The notes: generated by a model from the sequence alone, not told the origin. A stretch of DNA of 64,000 bases from Lepus europaeus (GCF_033115175.1 NC_084827.1:177445401-177509400); one strand, 5' to 3'. Counted from the stretch's first letter, positions 42,319 through 54,039 are shown. A program made the numbers and translations.

Positions 42319-43498
42319 CCAGGGGATGAATGAGTGTTTTAAAATAACAAGAGGCAGTGATGGAGGCTGGGGTGATGCCAGTGAATACAGGGACGCTGGG
42401 CGGGGGAGAGAGGAAGTTTAGTGAGCTGGGGACACAAGAGACTCCCAGGGTTCAAGCCTGGGAGGGGGGTTACGATTCCGATTCTTCCCATTTCAAAGCC
42501 AAGGAAAGAGAAACAGGATGGCACTGCTTGCTTGGGTCACACACCGAGGGAGTGGCAGACGAGGGATGTCATTTGACCCGCCGGGCTGTGGCTCCTGGAG
42601 CCGGGGCCGCCTCCACTTCCTCGGCTTGGCTCTTAGCCTGGGTGTCATGTTGCCGTGGCCCGGCCCCCCTCACCCCCCAGCCAGAAGCAGCCTGGTACCT
42701 GAGCCAGCCTCCATCTTGAACGAGGGGGCCCCAGTGTTAGCCCTGACTCCCTCCCCTCAGGGTCACAGCAGCTTGGCCGGGAGGTGTCCCGCCCTGGGGC
42801 CTGGGAACACAGCAGCCACTGTCATGGGTGCAGTGCCTCCTCCAGCGCAGGCCGCTCAGCCTAGGGACCCAGGAGAGGCGCGCTGCTGCTGACGGATCTT
42901 AAAGTGGAGCTGTCTTGGGAGGGCTCTGCCGTGAAAGGCGCTCCTTCCCACCCCCACCGGAGGCCATGGACAGCCCAGCCAGGCCCTCTGGGAAGCCCTC
43001 CAGGAAGTCCACTCTCCCCCTCCCACCCTGCTGCACCCCAGGCTGCCCCCTCCCCGTGGGGGGTGATGGTTGACCCCATGTCCGTCTCCCCGGGGAGCTG
43101 TGGCTGCCTCTGTGTCTCCCCGAGCCTGGCTTGGGGCGGGGGATTTGTGACAAGCCCCTCAGGGAAAGGCCCGGGCCTCACAGACTCCTGACCTTGCTTC
43201 ATCTAGAACACCCCCAGGATAGAAAGCCCAATGTTCCCCCCAACTTAACTGGGAGCTGACGAGTCAGCTGCTGTCACAGACTGGCCATGAGAGAGGCGTG
43301 CGTTCCGGCAGCGCCCTCTGCCCGAGCCTCGGGGCCCGTGGGGCTGGCAGTGCCCGCAGTGTCCCCTGCCTCGCCACCACGGCTGTGTCCCTTTCTGCTG
43401 ACGTCAGCCAAGCCGTGGCCTCAGCCCCTCACCCTGAGACGGCAGCAGAACTTGAGGACAGCCCCAGCCTTCAGGGAAACAGACCCTCCGTAAAGCCG
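42319..43498. other. Intron 2 segment
   Basis: Possible worn antisense MIR at 42475-42550 (CCCATTTCAAAGCCAAGG then TGGGTCACACAC). The rest is GC-rich and unassigned. Confidence 0.4.
42475..42550 (-). mobile_element. Possible MIR remnant
   Basis: CCCATTTCAAAGCC, AAGGAAAGAGAAACAGG and TTGGGTCACACACC follow the order of the antisense MIR 3' half, but with many changes. Confidence 0.4.
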
Positions 43499-43574
43499 TT
43501 CAAGGTTACTCAGAAGGTTCAAGGTTACTCAGAAGGTTCAAGGTTACTCAGAAGGTTCAAGGTTACACAGAAGG
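43499..43574. repeat. 19-bp tandem repeat, 4 copies
   Basis: Unit TTCAAGGTTACTCAGAAGG starts at 43499, 43518, 43537 and 43556. The first three are identical and the fourth has ACACAG for ACTCAG. Confidence 0.95.
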
Positions 43575-43884
43575 CTGCAAAAAAGATGCCAGCGGGTGAA
43601 TGGGAAACTGAATAATGGGATGGCTTTGTCCGCCCAGGAAGGCCATGAGGAGATGGTTCCTGCCCCAGCACTGAGCTCCTTCCTGCCCCAGGACCTTTGC
43701 ACCTGCCCGTGGCTGCCTACTCCAACACTGCACCTCGGAGGCATCTCCCAGGTCTCCCCATCCTAAATCATGCCCACCCCAATAGTGCCTCCTCTTGTTT
43801 TTCCTAATCGATCTCTTCCTGTGTGGACCTTCATCTCGTACTGCTGCCGTAACAATTCCCACACACTCAATGCTTTTAAGGAAA

Positions 43885-43914
43885 AAAAAAAGTCTCATTG
43901 ATTTGAAAGTCAGA

Positions 43915-43956
<42 letters not shown>

Positions 43957-44040
43957 TCTTCCGTCTGCTGGTTCATTCCCCAGACGGCCTGCAGTGGCCA
44001 GAGCTGGGCCACCTGCAGCCAGGCGCATTTGGTCCCCTGG
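43885..44040 (-). mobile_element. CSINE fragment
   Basis: Antisense tail, a long (GA)n block and part of the body (CTTCCGTCTGCTGGTTCATT). It stops near 44040 without the head. Confidence 0.82.
43917..43952. repeat. (GA)n microsatellite
   Basis: About 17 GA units, the longest in the window, grown from the SINE GA block. Confidence 0.9.
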
Positions 44041-45593
44041 GACATGAGCAGAGGTTGCTGAGAGCAGGGCGCTGAAGGCCCGAGTTTCAGCTGCTCTGCG
44101 GTGTTGGGGTGCAGCAGGTGCAGCAGCTCTGGGTCTGGGATGGGGTGAGGGCGGGAGAGCAGAGCTGACCGGGGAGCGCCTGGGGCTGCGGCTCCCTGGA
44201 GGCCTCCCTCTCCGGGGCTGAGGACGTGATGTGTGGCTGTCAGCTGTCACTGCTGCCTCCCCCAGGGCACCCTGAGAGTTTTGCAAAGAAGAAAGAAGAG
44301 CATTTCGGGCTGTGCAATTACGGCTAAAAATAACCCCAGCAGGCTCCAGGCGCCAGGAAGCAGGGGGTCGTGTGTATATCCGGGATGACCGGGGCGCTTG
44401 GAAACCTCCTGACAAGTGCACGGTTTAGGAGTTGATGGGCCCGTGCAATGCTAAACACCACCTGAATACCAGCTGGGCCAGATGACGTGTGGTTGCATTT
44501 TTGGAAGGGGAGGATTTTAAACCGAGCAGCATCTTAAACACGGGACCTGTGCTCCAGGGTGAGAGGGGAAGGAGAAATGGACATGGCCCAGGAAGTGAGC
44601 GCCCCAGCTGCAGGGGGCAGAAGCGAGGTGGGTGAGGACTTGGAGCCCCCCAGCAGGTCCCGACCTCCCACCCACTCGATCTTCCAGCTGGAGGCGCACG
44701 AACCAGGCAAAGAAGCCTCCCCCACCCAGCCCCAGCCCCAGCCAGCTCTCTCCACCTCTCTGCGGCACCAATGCTTTGCACCTAAAAGGGCTCAGAAGCG
44801 GGGCACACGGAAGACACGCGTGGAGCAAGGAGACCTCTTAAATCCCCCGTCTGGCGTTTCCGGCTTCAGGCCCGGAAGGAGTTCTGCCCACGGGTACTTG
44901 GGACTCTCTGCCTTTTCTCTCACGCTTAGTCACGAGGGCGTTCAAATCGAAAACGCAAACCAGAAGTCGGTCCCCGGGCCCCGACGCAGGCGTCCCTCCT
45001 CAGGAAGCCCGCCATGTCGACGCAGTTCTGCAACACTGAACTGTAGAATCTCTAATGTATCTGGTGTCTTAGAAATAGTCCCCGAGGCTTTCCGTGAGCA
45101 CACTGAGCGCTCTCTGAAGGCCGACCACGCTCTGACATTTCAGGGAGGACGGCGACAGGCCGTGGTCAGGCCCTGGTCAGGCCCTGGTCAGTCCTGGCCA
45201 GTGGTGCTCGGATCTCAGTGTGCCGCGGTTCTCTTAACGCGCCTGGGAGTGTAGCCTGGGGACAGGCAGTGGCCACAGTGCTCATCACGGCGTTTGTTGT
45301 TCGAGTCCTCTTGATGTATCAGGCTGGGCACTGCCCCCGCTCCCTCCTACTGCCCGTGGGTAGTGGCTTCAGGCCATGCTCCCATGGCCAAAGAACGCCC
45401 TGTTCTTAGCGTCTCCTGTGCACCTGCTCCACTTCCCACCCCATTAGCCCTGCGCAGCGCCCCCAGAGCTGAGAACTGGCCATGGTCCTGGTCCTCTCCC
45501 TGTAGGGCCCGAGAGAGTCTCTGCAGTTGGGCTGCGCCATGGAGCAGCCGCTGGCCACGTGCGGCCCTGAGCACTTCGAATGCAGCTGCTCTC
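44041..45593. other. Intron 2 segment
   Basis: Unassigned intron with an 11-bp triplet repeat (45159-45191). No exon or named transposon recognised. Confidence 0.45.
45159..45191. repeat. 11-bp tandem repeat, 3 copies
   Basis: GCCGTGGTCAG followed by two identical GCCCTGGTCAG units. Confidence 0.9.
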
Positions 45594-45872
45594 ATTTTAA
45601 AAGAATGTATTTATTTGAAAGGCAAAGTCACAGAGAGACAGAAAGATCTTCCGTCTGGTCATTACCCAGATGGCTGCAACAGCCTGGGCTGGACCAGGCC
45701 GAACTCAGGAGCCAGGAACTCCATCTGGGTCTCCCATGTGGGTTGCACTTGAGCCATCCTCTGCTGCTTTCCCAGGTGCATTAGTAGGGAGCTGGATCAG
45801 AAGTGGAGCAGCCAGGACTTGAACTGGTACCCATTGGGGCTGCCGGCGTCTCAGTGCCATGATGCTGGCCCC
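45594..45872 (-). mobile_element. CSINE
   Basis: Antisense copy with AAAGAATGTATTTATTTG tail. The body has lost the GGGCCCAAGCACTTGG block and the head is worn (CATGATGCTGGCCCC). Older than the TSD-bearing copies. Confidence 0.87.
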
Positions 45873-47216
45873 TGGTCGAATTTGAGATGTGCAAAGTGTA
45901 AAATGCTCACCAGGGTTCAGAGGCCTAAAAGCATGTACGATATCTTTATTGCACCATGAGATCTTAACATTTGGGTTCTACTGGGTTAGACAGACCATCC
46001 AGTCGCTACTTGGTGCCCAAGGGGGTGGGTGCTAGGTCGTCGGGGTTCCGGAATCTGAGGCTGCTCAAGTCCCTTCCATAACGCGGGGCAGCATTTGCAG
46101 ACTTACACACAGCCTCCCCTTCAATCCACCTCTAGGTTTGCTCTCCCACGAATGCCACATAAAGGCTACGTAGCATTCAGGCTGGGTTATTTAGGGACCG
46201 AGGTCGGGCGAGTGTGTGCTTGTGTAGAGCAGACCCCATCTCTTCCAAATCTTTCCCATTGGAGGTTGCCTGAAGATATGAGAGCCAGTGCGTGAATCAG
46301 ATGGATCTCGCCCTGCTTAAGCCATTTTTATGTGGCTGCTGGAAGATTAAAAATTATGCATGAGGCTCATGTTCGCTTCTACTGGGCCTTGCCGCTCCCA
46401 GTGTGGTCCCCAGCCAGCAGCAGCAGCAGCAGCACCCTGGGCTCAGTCCAGCCTTCGCACAGGAGCCCAGTGGGCCTTGTGCACACGAGGGTGTGGGGTG
46501 TGGAGTAGGGGAATGGCGGAAGGGTGTGCACGCTGGGTCAGGGCCCATCAGTCTGCGTGGCTCTGGACCCCGGGAGCAATGCCCCCTCCCTGCAGGTACT
46601 CGGCCAATGGGTTGTCCCATGGGCAGAGAAGTCTGCATAGGAACATTCTGTTACTTCGGTAGGGGGCCAGCCAGCCAACACCCCAAATGTGATGCAAAGG
46701 GACCAGATAACCAGTGAACTGTGGTCTCCCCAGTGCACACCAACAAATGACAGCAGAGCTGGGTCTATTAAGATCTCCAGAATTTAACACAAAAGTTGTT
46801 TTAAAACTAGAGCTTTGGCTACTCTGCCTTGCCCGAGGAACCAACAGTGGGGCCAGGATGGGACAACAGGTCACTGGCAGGTACCCAGAAGAGAAGGCAC
46901 TTCCGCTTTCCAATTTATACCCGTTGGTACCGTTTTCATTTTTTTTTAACCATGGCCACATTACAGCTTTTATAATTTTTTTCTCTTTCACATTTCACTT
47001 CTTGTTTTTATGCTAAAAATATTACTACAGGAAATGGGATAGTTTCAGAGCTTCTAAGGGGTAAGATTGCTGTAATTTGGGGTCTTAAATGGGATCCCCA
47101 GGAGAGGCATCTGGGAGAAGGGAGGTTGGAACCAGGTTGCAAAGGGTTTGGATGTTGGGATGGGGAGTGGACGTCACTCTGTTAACAGCGAGAGCCACAA
47201 GGGCTTTGCTGGTCTG
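45873..47216. other. Intron 2 segment
   Basis: Contains a (CAG)6 run (46415-46432). The rest is unassigned and includes a moderately AT-rich area (46740-47060). Confidence 0.45.
46415..46432. repeat. (CAG)6 trinucleotide run
   Basis: Six perfect CAG units in intronic sequence with no coding context. Confidence 0.9.
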
Positions 47217-47294
47217 GTTATTAAGGTGAAATTTATGTAACATAAAACCAAGCAGTTTAAAGTGAACAGTTTCATACCATTTACATCATATGTT
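47217..47294 (-). mobile_element. L1M remnant, left part
   Basis: AAGGTGAAATTTATGTAACA and GTTTAAAGTGAACAGTTTCA match the antisense L1M block found also at 24724. A CSINE follows, and L1M resumes at 47632. Confidence 0.65.
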
Positions 47295-47631
47295 GGTTTT
47301 TTTTTTTTTTTTAAGATTTATTTATTTATTTGAAAGGCGGTTACAGAGAAAAAGGGACAGAGAGAGAGAGAGAGATCTTCCATCTGCTGGTTCACTTCCC
47401 AAATGGCCACAAAGGCCTGGCTGGGCCAAGCTGAAGCCAGGATTCCAGAATTCCATCTGAGTCTCCCACGTGGGTGACAGGGGCCCGAGGACGTGGGCCA
47501 TCTTCCGTTGCTTTCCTGGGTGCCCAGAGCAGGGAGCTGGCTGGGAAGTGGAGCAGCCGGGACTTAAATCGGTGCTCACATGGAATACCTGTGTCGGGGC
47601 GGTGCCTTAACCCACTGCCCCCACCACCCCT
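47295..47631 (-). mobile_element. CSINE inserted in L1M
   Basis: Antisense copy with T16 and AAGATTTATTTATTTATTTG tail, GA block and CCCACGTGGGTGACAGGGGC body. The head is worn (CTTAACCCACTGCCCCC). Confidence 0.9.
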
Positions 47632-47680
47632 TTCCAGAAGGTTCCCAGACATTTCCATCACTCAGGCATTCCACGTGACC
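47632..47680 (-). mobile_element. L1M remnant, right part
   Basis: CCAGAAGGTTCCCAGACATT then TCCATCAC corresponds to the antisense L1M AACATTTTCATCACCCC region, continuing the element split by the SINE. Confidence 0.5.
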
Positions 47681-47831
47681 ACGTGGTGGCTCAAGTAATT
47701 GAATCCCCGACACCCCCATGGGAGCCCCATGTTGAGTTCCAGGCTCCTGGATGCTAGATGATCTGATTCCCTCACCTCAATGCACTTAGAGAAAATATTA
47801 TTTTCTTTTAACACCTTTAAAGTCATATTTA

Positions 47832-48140
47832 GGGGCCAGCACCATGGCTCACTTGGTTAATCCTCTGCCTGCAGTGCAGGCATCCCATATGGGCGCCGGG
47901 TTCTAGTCTCGATTGCTCCTCTTCCAGGCCAGCTCTCTGCTGTGGCCTGGGAGGGCAGTGGAGGATGGCCCAAGTGCTTGGGCCCTGCACCCGCATGGGA
48001 GACCAGGAGGAAGCACCTGGCTCCTGGCTTCGGATCGACACAGTGCTGGCAGTAGCGGCCATTTGAACCAACGGAAGGAAGACCTTTCTCTCTGTCTCTC
48101 TCACTGTCTATAACTTTACTTGTCAAATAAAAAAAAGTCT
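47832..48140 (+). mobile_element. CSINE with TSD
   Basis: Sense full-length copy of the AACCAACGGAAGG subfamily. It is flanked by GTCATATTTA (47822-47831) and GTTATATTTA (48141-48150), a TSD with one mismatch. Confidence 0.93.
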
Positions 48141-48533
48141 GTTATATTTAGCTGTTTATTTCCTTTTACATTTGATGTAAAACAGGGACTATAACTCCGC
48201 CTCCAAATGGACAGCAATGCCACCCGGTAACTAGCGCACGCTTTTCGTGCCAATTCGCAGTGCCCTCACCTTGTGCACTAACTTCCCACACGGTCCTAAT
48301 CTGACTCTGGCCTCTTCTTTTCCACGGATCCGCTCATGCATTTGCGCTCCAGTTGCGTGTTTTCAGTAGCTGGTTCCCCTAAACCCTCTGTTGGATTTCA
48401 TATCACGGCCGTGAGGTTGTAAGTTGACACGAAGAGAATTCAAGTCCTCATCACACTGCTTCTTCCTCTTCCAGGTCGTAGCTCCTCTCCATTTATTCAG
48501 ATTTTCTATCACATCTCTTTTATGGTTTTTCCA
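48141..48533. other. Intron 2 segment, AT-moderate
   Basis: Unassigned sequence between a CSINE and a DNA-transposon fossil. Possibly decayed L1, but no landmark is firm. Confidence 0.35.
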
Positions 48534-48535
48534 CA

Positions 48536-48798
48536 TCACTCGGCCCTTCGGATCCCTGGGTTCTGCTTCTGTCTATTCAACAAACCGCAAATCAAAAATA
48601 TCCTGGAAAAACATTGTATCTGTACTAAACACATACGGACTTTTTCCCCCTTGTCATTATTCCCTAAATATTACAGTATGACAGCTTTTCCATAGCATTT
48701 CCATTGCATTGGGTTAGAAGGGACTTGAACATCCTTGGATTTTGGTGTCCTTGGGAGCTCGGGAGCCAATTCCCCCTGGGTACAGAGGGGCCAGTGTG
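48536..48798. mobile_element. Tigger/MER2-type DNA transposon fossil
   Basis: Non-autonomous Tc1/mariner-Tigger element. The left end CACTCGGCCCTTCGGATCCC and the complement of the right end (CACTGGCCCCTCTGTACCCA) form an imperfect terminal inverted repeat. Internally TCATTATTCCCTAAATATTA (48654) and GGGACTTGAACATCCTTGGA then TTTTGGTGTCC (48719) follow MER2-type consensus as I remember it. No transposase is encoded. Confidence 0.75.
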
Positions 48799-48882
48799 GT
48801 TCTTCCACCTGCCCAGTTACTGGGTGTGATGTAGTTCTAGTTGCTCTTGAAAACCAGGTCTTTCTTTCCCATGCTATTTTCT

Positions 48883-49212
48883 TCTTCTTTTTTTTAAGAT
48901 TTTATTTATTTATTTGACAGGCAGAGTTACAGACAGTGAGACAGAGAGAAAGGTCTTCCTTCCGTTGGTTCACCCCCAAAATGGCCACCACGGCCATAGC
49001 GGCGCTGATCTGAAGCCAGGAGCCAGGAGCTTCCTCTGGGTCTCCCACTCAGGTGCAGGGGCCCAAGCACTTGGGCCATCCTCCACTGCACTCCCGGGCC
49101 ACAGCAGAGAGCTGGATTGGAAGAGGAGCAACCGGGACTAGAACCGGCGCCCATATAGGATGCCAGCGCTGCAGGCAGAGGATTAACCTAGTGCACCGTG
49201 GTGCCGGCCCCA
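48883..49212 (-). mobile_element. CSINE with TSD
   Basis: Antisense full-length copy. CCATGCTATTTTCT (48869-48882) and CCATGTATTTTCT (49213-49225) form a TSD with one missing base. Confidence 0.94.
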
Positions 49213-49225
49213 CCATGTATTTTCT

Positions 49226-50600
49226 AATTCGGTCTGGCGGTGGCTGGGGAAGTTGTAGGTTCTCCAGGGCGCTCTTAACGGTGTTTCTGAATCATCTCTC
49301 AGATCTCACAGGTTTGAGGTTCATTCCTTTGGGTTCTGTACACACTGAGCCTTGCTGTGCTGTGTGCCATCATGACATGCTCATCTGCTCTGTTCAGGCC
49401 AGCTCACTGGGGGTGGGGGGGCAGAAGGGTCCGGTTTGTTCCACACTGGCCAGCACCCACCGCACAACGAGGAGCGTCCGTGGCAGGGGTGCTATTTGCC
49501 TTGTTCCTGACTTCCGAGGCCACTTCTGTTCCTAAAGCAGGACACTGGCCCAAGACAAGAGAGAGAGAGGAGTGACAGGGATGGGCACCAGGCCGACACG
49601 GGTGAGCCAGCTCAGTATGCCCTGGGTTCTTCCTTGATGAGGCTTGATGCTGTGGGAGTGGTCGGTGCCAGACACCAGGAGACTCTCAGACCACAGCCCT
49701 ACAACTGCAGACAGCTGGGATCATCTTTAGCGTGTTCCTTAAGTAGAGTAGAAACCTGCCCCTCAGGAGTATCCACTCCTGGATCTCAGCTCTACCCGCT
49801 GGGGGACACACAGGATCCGCAGCTGCTCTGAGAACCAAGCAGATCTCCCTTGAGTGGCTTCAGCCATTGCCCGTGCCCCTCCCTAACCCATCCCAGGTCT
49901 TCCTCCCATGATGCTCTCTGCCTGGCATCGTCCTTGCTAAGGGGGTGGGGGGGTGCTAGGAACTCAAAGCTGCAGGCGACCTGGCCCTGTGCCGTGAGGG
50001 CAGCCTGACGGACCTGGGATCTGAGGCAGCCACGCCATCTCTCACCTACACTGTATTTGCCGTCCATGCCAACTCCAGTCTCTTGCACACGCTCCTGCTG
50101 AGCCAGACTCAGAACCTTAGATTGCTTGTCCCCAGACCCCACCTGGCTGAGCGCAGCGCACTGCTGCAGCCCCCAGGGGTCTGCCTCACCCTGGTCCCCC
50201 CGTTACCCAGCACAGCTGTGATTCCTCCTAGCTTGGCGGTAGCTGTGCGTGGGTAAACCCGCCTCCTGCGCCCTGATCTGAATGGCCCCATACATGAGAG
50301 GCGGCATCCAACAGCACCAGAGACCTGCGCTGGGGCACCGCTGTGCCCTCACGCTGGCCTGCACCTCTCCAGGGCTCCCCACAAGCCACCAGAGGAAGGA
50401 ATGTCCCCAGATGCTCTCTTGAACTCTCTCCTCACTTATTAGCTTACAGATCCCCAACTGGTGGCTCCTATGTGGGCTTGACTTAAGAGCTGCGTTGGCC
50501 TGACTCATACCCCAGTTAAAAGCGTTTTCGCTAACTCAGAGACCTCTGCTTACTGTAACCGTTCGCTCCCCTTGACAATCCTGAAGCTCTGGGGAGGACA
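49226..50600. other. Intron 2 segment
   Basis: Unassigned intron. No exon, RNA gene or clear repeat recognised. Confidence 0.45.
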
Positions 50601-50893
50601 TTTGGCACCGCGGTGAAGTCACCACTTGGGGTGCACACATCCCATACTGGAATAGCTGGTTTGGGTCCTGGCTACTCCGCTTCTGATCAAACTTCCTGCT
50701 TATGTGCAGCCAGGGAGGTGGCAGATGATGGCGCAAATCCTGGGGCCCTGTCACCCACATGGGAGATCCGGGTTGAGTCCCAGGTACCTGGCTTTGGACT
50801 TGCCCGGTCCTAGCTTTGCAAGCATCTGGGGAGTGAACCAGCAGATCTCTCTCTCTCTCTCTGCCTTTCAAAAATAAATAAAAATTTTAAATG
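50601..50893 (+). mobile_element. Old CSINE
   Basis: Sense copy with diverged head (GGCACCGCGGTGAAGTCACC), CCCACATGGGAGATCCGG body, short CT run and AAATAAATAAAAATTTT tail. Confidence 0.85.
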
Positions 50894-50929
50894 AAAGAAA
50901 AATGTGACAATCTGATAATCTTACACCTA

Positions 50930-51215
50930 TTTTTAAAAAGATATTATTTATTTATTTGAAAAAGTTACAAAGAGGCAGAGAGAGAGAGAGAGAAAGATTT
51001 TCCTTCCTCTGGTTCACTCCTTAAATGGCTGCAACAGTTGGGGCTGGGCCAGGCCATAGGCAGGAGTCTGGAACACCATCCGGCTCTCCCATGAGAGTAC
51101 AGGGCCCAAGCACTTGGGCTGTCCTCGGCTGCTTTCCCAGGCTCATTAACAGGGAGCTGGATCGGAAGTGGGGCAGCCGGGACTTGAACCGGCGCCCCCA
51201 TGGGATGCCGGCCCC
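50930..51215 (-). mobile_element. CSINE
   Basis: Antisense copy 40 bp after an older sense copy, so the pair is tail-to-tail. The head is short, ending GGATGCCGGCCCC near 51215, with the tRNA A-box part missing. Confidence 0.88.
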
Positions 51216-51874
51216 CAAGGTGAGCTCTCATCAGGCTCACTTCCTCCCCTGGCATGGAGCCGGCCTCAGAGGAAGCAGGTGTGGTGCAGCCCCTCTTTCT
51301 GCCGTGCGCTTTGGTTCCATGATGCAGGGACACCTATGTCGATTTCCGTGCAGGAGGCACTTGCACACAAGACTTTCGGTTCCTCTGACAGGTGCAGTGT
51401 ACGCTGAGCTGCCTATCCAGGCCCGTCCACCTAAACCAGGCCTCCCACATCCCAGGTCGGGGGGAGCCCTGTGGGGGAGCTGGAGGACCCACCTGTGTCA
51501 CCGCCACTGGCCACCAGAGCACTGCCACTGGCATCCCTTGGCGTCACGCAGCGCCCTCGACAGCTTCCTGCTTTGAGCTGCGGCGTCTTTCACTGAATGC
51601 AGCGCGCTTCCGCGCTCCCACGGCAGATCAGGACGCGCGTGATGCGGTGCCAACCGTGCTGTTTCCTGAGCCAGCATCGCTTTCTAGGGACTGGGGCCAA
51701 GGAGCAGGAAAGACAGGGGTGCACAGATGCGCCGGGCAACCACTTCTCCAGGGAGGAGGACGAGGCCCTGATTCGCCTGCTTCCACAGTGTAGACGCTCT
51801 CCGTGGATCCACAGTGGGCACAGTGGCCGTGTTAACAACCAGCCTGGGAAACTACAGCCTGAGCCAGTATAGTC

Positions 51875-51924
51875 CAGCACCAGCCAGCGCCAGCCAGCAC
51901 CAGCCAGCACCAGCCAGCACCAGC
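51875..51924. repeat. 10-bp tandem repeat, 5 copies
   Basis: CAGCACCAGC repeated five times. The second copy has CAGCGCCAGC. Confidence 0.93.
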
Positions 51925-52408
51925 CCACCACGGGCGGTGTGTGTCCTAGCTGAGCTGTCCTACTGCTGAGCCCGGGCTCTGCCTGCCTCTGGGATCAGTC
52001 GTGTTTGTGTTAGAGACCCCGGGAGCTTGTTAGGAGCCGGGCAGGTTCATAACCACCTCCACATTGCTTGGATCCCGTTTATTCCCGAAGCCCTTACTTG
52101 TTAGTTATTTTAACTCGGGTTTACCTCATCCTGTCTCCCACATTTGGGGAGGATATTTTTTCCACCTGCCTCTTCTGCCTTCTTACCTGTGCGATGCACC
52201 ACTCTGAGCAGCCACCGACTGACCTGACAGCCGAACTTGCTAGTGCGGTAGCCCACGGGACACGGGGCAGGTGCTCTGTGATAACTCGTGCTGCTGAGAG
52301 CCATGCCTGGGCTTATCGTAAGCTAGGTCTTAGTATCTTCTTTGATTAGCCTCAAGCAGTTAAATCCCAGATTCCAGGTGGTACAGCCAGTTGGTTGTGG
52401 ACCCGATT

Positions 52409-52450
52409 CGAATTTGTGGCTCACAAATTTGAAAAAAAAAAAAAAAAAAA
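52409..52450. repeat. Hairpin followed by A19 run
   Basis: AATTTGTG (52411-52418), a 3-nt loop and CACAAATT (52422-52429) form a perfect 8-bp stem, extended by a C-G pair at 52409/52431. A run of 19 A follows directly (52432-52450). Confidence 0.8.
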
Positions 52451-52714
52451 CTGAGTTGCAAACATTGCAAAATCTGAGACTTCACCAAAGAATCTGGGTT
52501 TTTACTTTCTCTTGATGGGCTTGCGACTCTAGCCGAGGTCACCTGGGGCCTGTCCCTGGAGCTGAGTGGACACTGCTCCACAGATGTGCCGCAGTCCCCA
52601 CTCCTCCCCACTGCCTGCCTCGCTCACATCAAACCACGTGTCTTGTGCTTCTCCCCTTGGACCACAATATTCTCTAACTCACTGTTTCCCCTTGCCCACT
52701 CCCACCCCTCCCCC

Positions 52715-52850
52715 TCACCCATGGAAGAAACCAAGGCACAGAGCAGTTTGATCAGTTAGGCCAAATCACAGAGGCCAGCCTGGAGTAAGAACCGACCGTT
52801 CCCTGTCAGGCCAGGCGCGTTCCACTGTAGTCACCTCCCCACAAACGGGC
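52715..52850 (-). mobile_element. MIR element
   Basis: CATGGAAGAAACCAAGGCAC then AGAGCAGTTTGATCAGTTAG and AATCACAGAGGCC follow the antisense MIR order (AGGAAACTGAGGCACAGAGA...TCACACAGC). Confidence 0.65.
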
Positions 52851-53179
52851 TCAATCCTCTCCACCCCCACAGTCCTCACCTGCCCCTCCTTTTCGTACAC
52901 CTGAATGTGTCTTTTTATTAGAAGAGTTCTTCCAAAATGTGTATTGTGCTGTGTGCATGCATGGTCAGATTGTCAGAGCAAGACCACAGCTCTCGCTCTG
53001 TTTGCACTTTGGCACTCTCCCTCCAGGCTGCTCCATACACATCAAGTCCATGCTCGGGCTGCTGAGAGCACCCGTGTATACCTGGGCTGTCCTGTACCTG
53101 TCCACTCACCCCGTGACAGGAGCCCTGTTTCCCTCCACATCTCTGCTGCCCACGATGATTGCCCACTTATGGGAACCAG

Positions 53180-53360
53180 TGTGAGCCCTGGGAGTGGCAT
53201 TCCTGGGTCATAGGCTACGCTTGCGTTTAATTTGCACAAATGTTGCCTGATTGTTCTGCAGAGTGGCTGCACTGGTTGGTACTGCTGGGATTCTTAATCC
53301 CACATGGATGTTGGGGAGAGGGGCGCTTTCCAGTGCACAGTTCCATCAGGACTGAAGGTC
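53180..53360 (-). mobile_element. L1M fragment
   Basis: GGGAGTGGCATTCCTGGGTC and CAGAGTGGCTGCACTGGTTG are diagnostic of antisense ancient L1 (GGAGTGGAATTGCTGGGTCA...AGTGGCTGCACCATT). Confidence 0.65.
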
Positions 53361-53404
53361 TTTTGAGTGGAGTTCAGGGCAGCCTTGCTTCGTTCCGACA
53401 GAAT

Positions 53405-53570
53405 GGCAGGCTCCCAGAGTTCAGGAGCATGGAACTCAAAGTAAGGGACCTGAGACCTGGGTTCAAGTCCTGGCTCTGCCACTACAGGGCAAGTCGCTTG
53501 GTCCCTGTGCACCTCAGTTTCTTTACCTGTAAAATGAGAAGACTGATGGAGCCTTCTCAGTGCTGACGTG
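53405..53570 (+). mobile_element. MIR element
   Basis: Sense MIR, the best preserved here: GGGTTCAAGTCCTGGCTCTG, a degenerate TTGGTCCCTGTGC, CCTCAGTTTCTTTACCTGTA and AAATGAGAAGACTG in the correct order. Confidence 0.85.
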
Positions 53571-54039
53571 AGCACACGATGTGTTTTGTCACCTACATGC
53601 CATCGTTTCTGAGCAGGCACAATCTCATTCAGCTGGCTCAGGGACTCCCGAGGCCGGAGAGGGGGGCTTGGGGGTGACCTGTGCAGACAGAACGGAGGTT
53701 GGGTGTGTGCTGAGCACGGGGTCCAGTGGGAGGGGAGGGAAGAGTGATGGGGGAGAGGCAGGGTCCCTGTGGCAGCCGTGTTTGGGGGAGGAAGGAGGAG
53801 GAAGAGGAGGCCAAGGGTTTGCATCCGATCAGCTCCTCCATAAAGAGGAAGTGTTCAGATGCTCTGCCAGTGCTGAGGGGGTTGGGCTGAGGACTTCAGG
53901 GTGAATCCTCGGGTGAGCCGTTGAGGAAGGCTACAGGCGGAGGAGCACAAGGACTAACTCTGAGAACCAACCACCAGGGTCAAGGTCTCCCAGAGGCTGA
54001 CCTTGGGCTGGAGCAGGAATCCACTGAAGGGCTCCCCTG
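53571..54039. other. Intron 2 segment, purine-rich middle
   Basis: 53725-53815 is G/A-rich on the + strand. Nothing else is recognised. Confidence 0.45.

Larger units (their letters stand above)
51216..53179. other. Intron 2 segment
   Basis: Holds a 10-bp five-copy repeat (51875-51924), a hairpin followed by A19 (52409-52450) and an antisense MIR (52715-52850). The rest is unassigned. Confidence 0.45.

Noticed and set aside
46415-46432. CAG run as a coding polyglutamine tract
   Set aside because: Only six units, intronic, with no exon structure around it.
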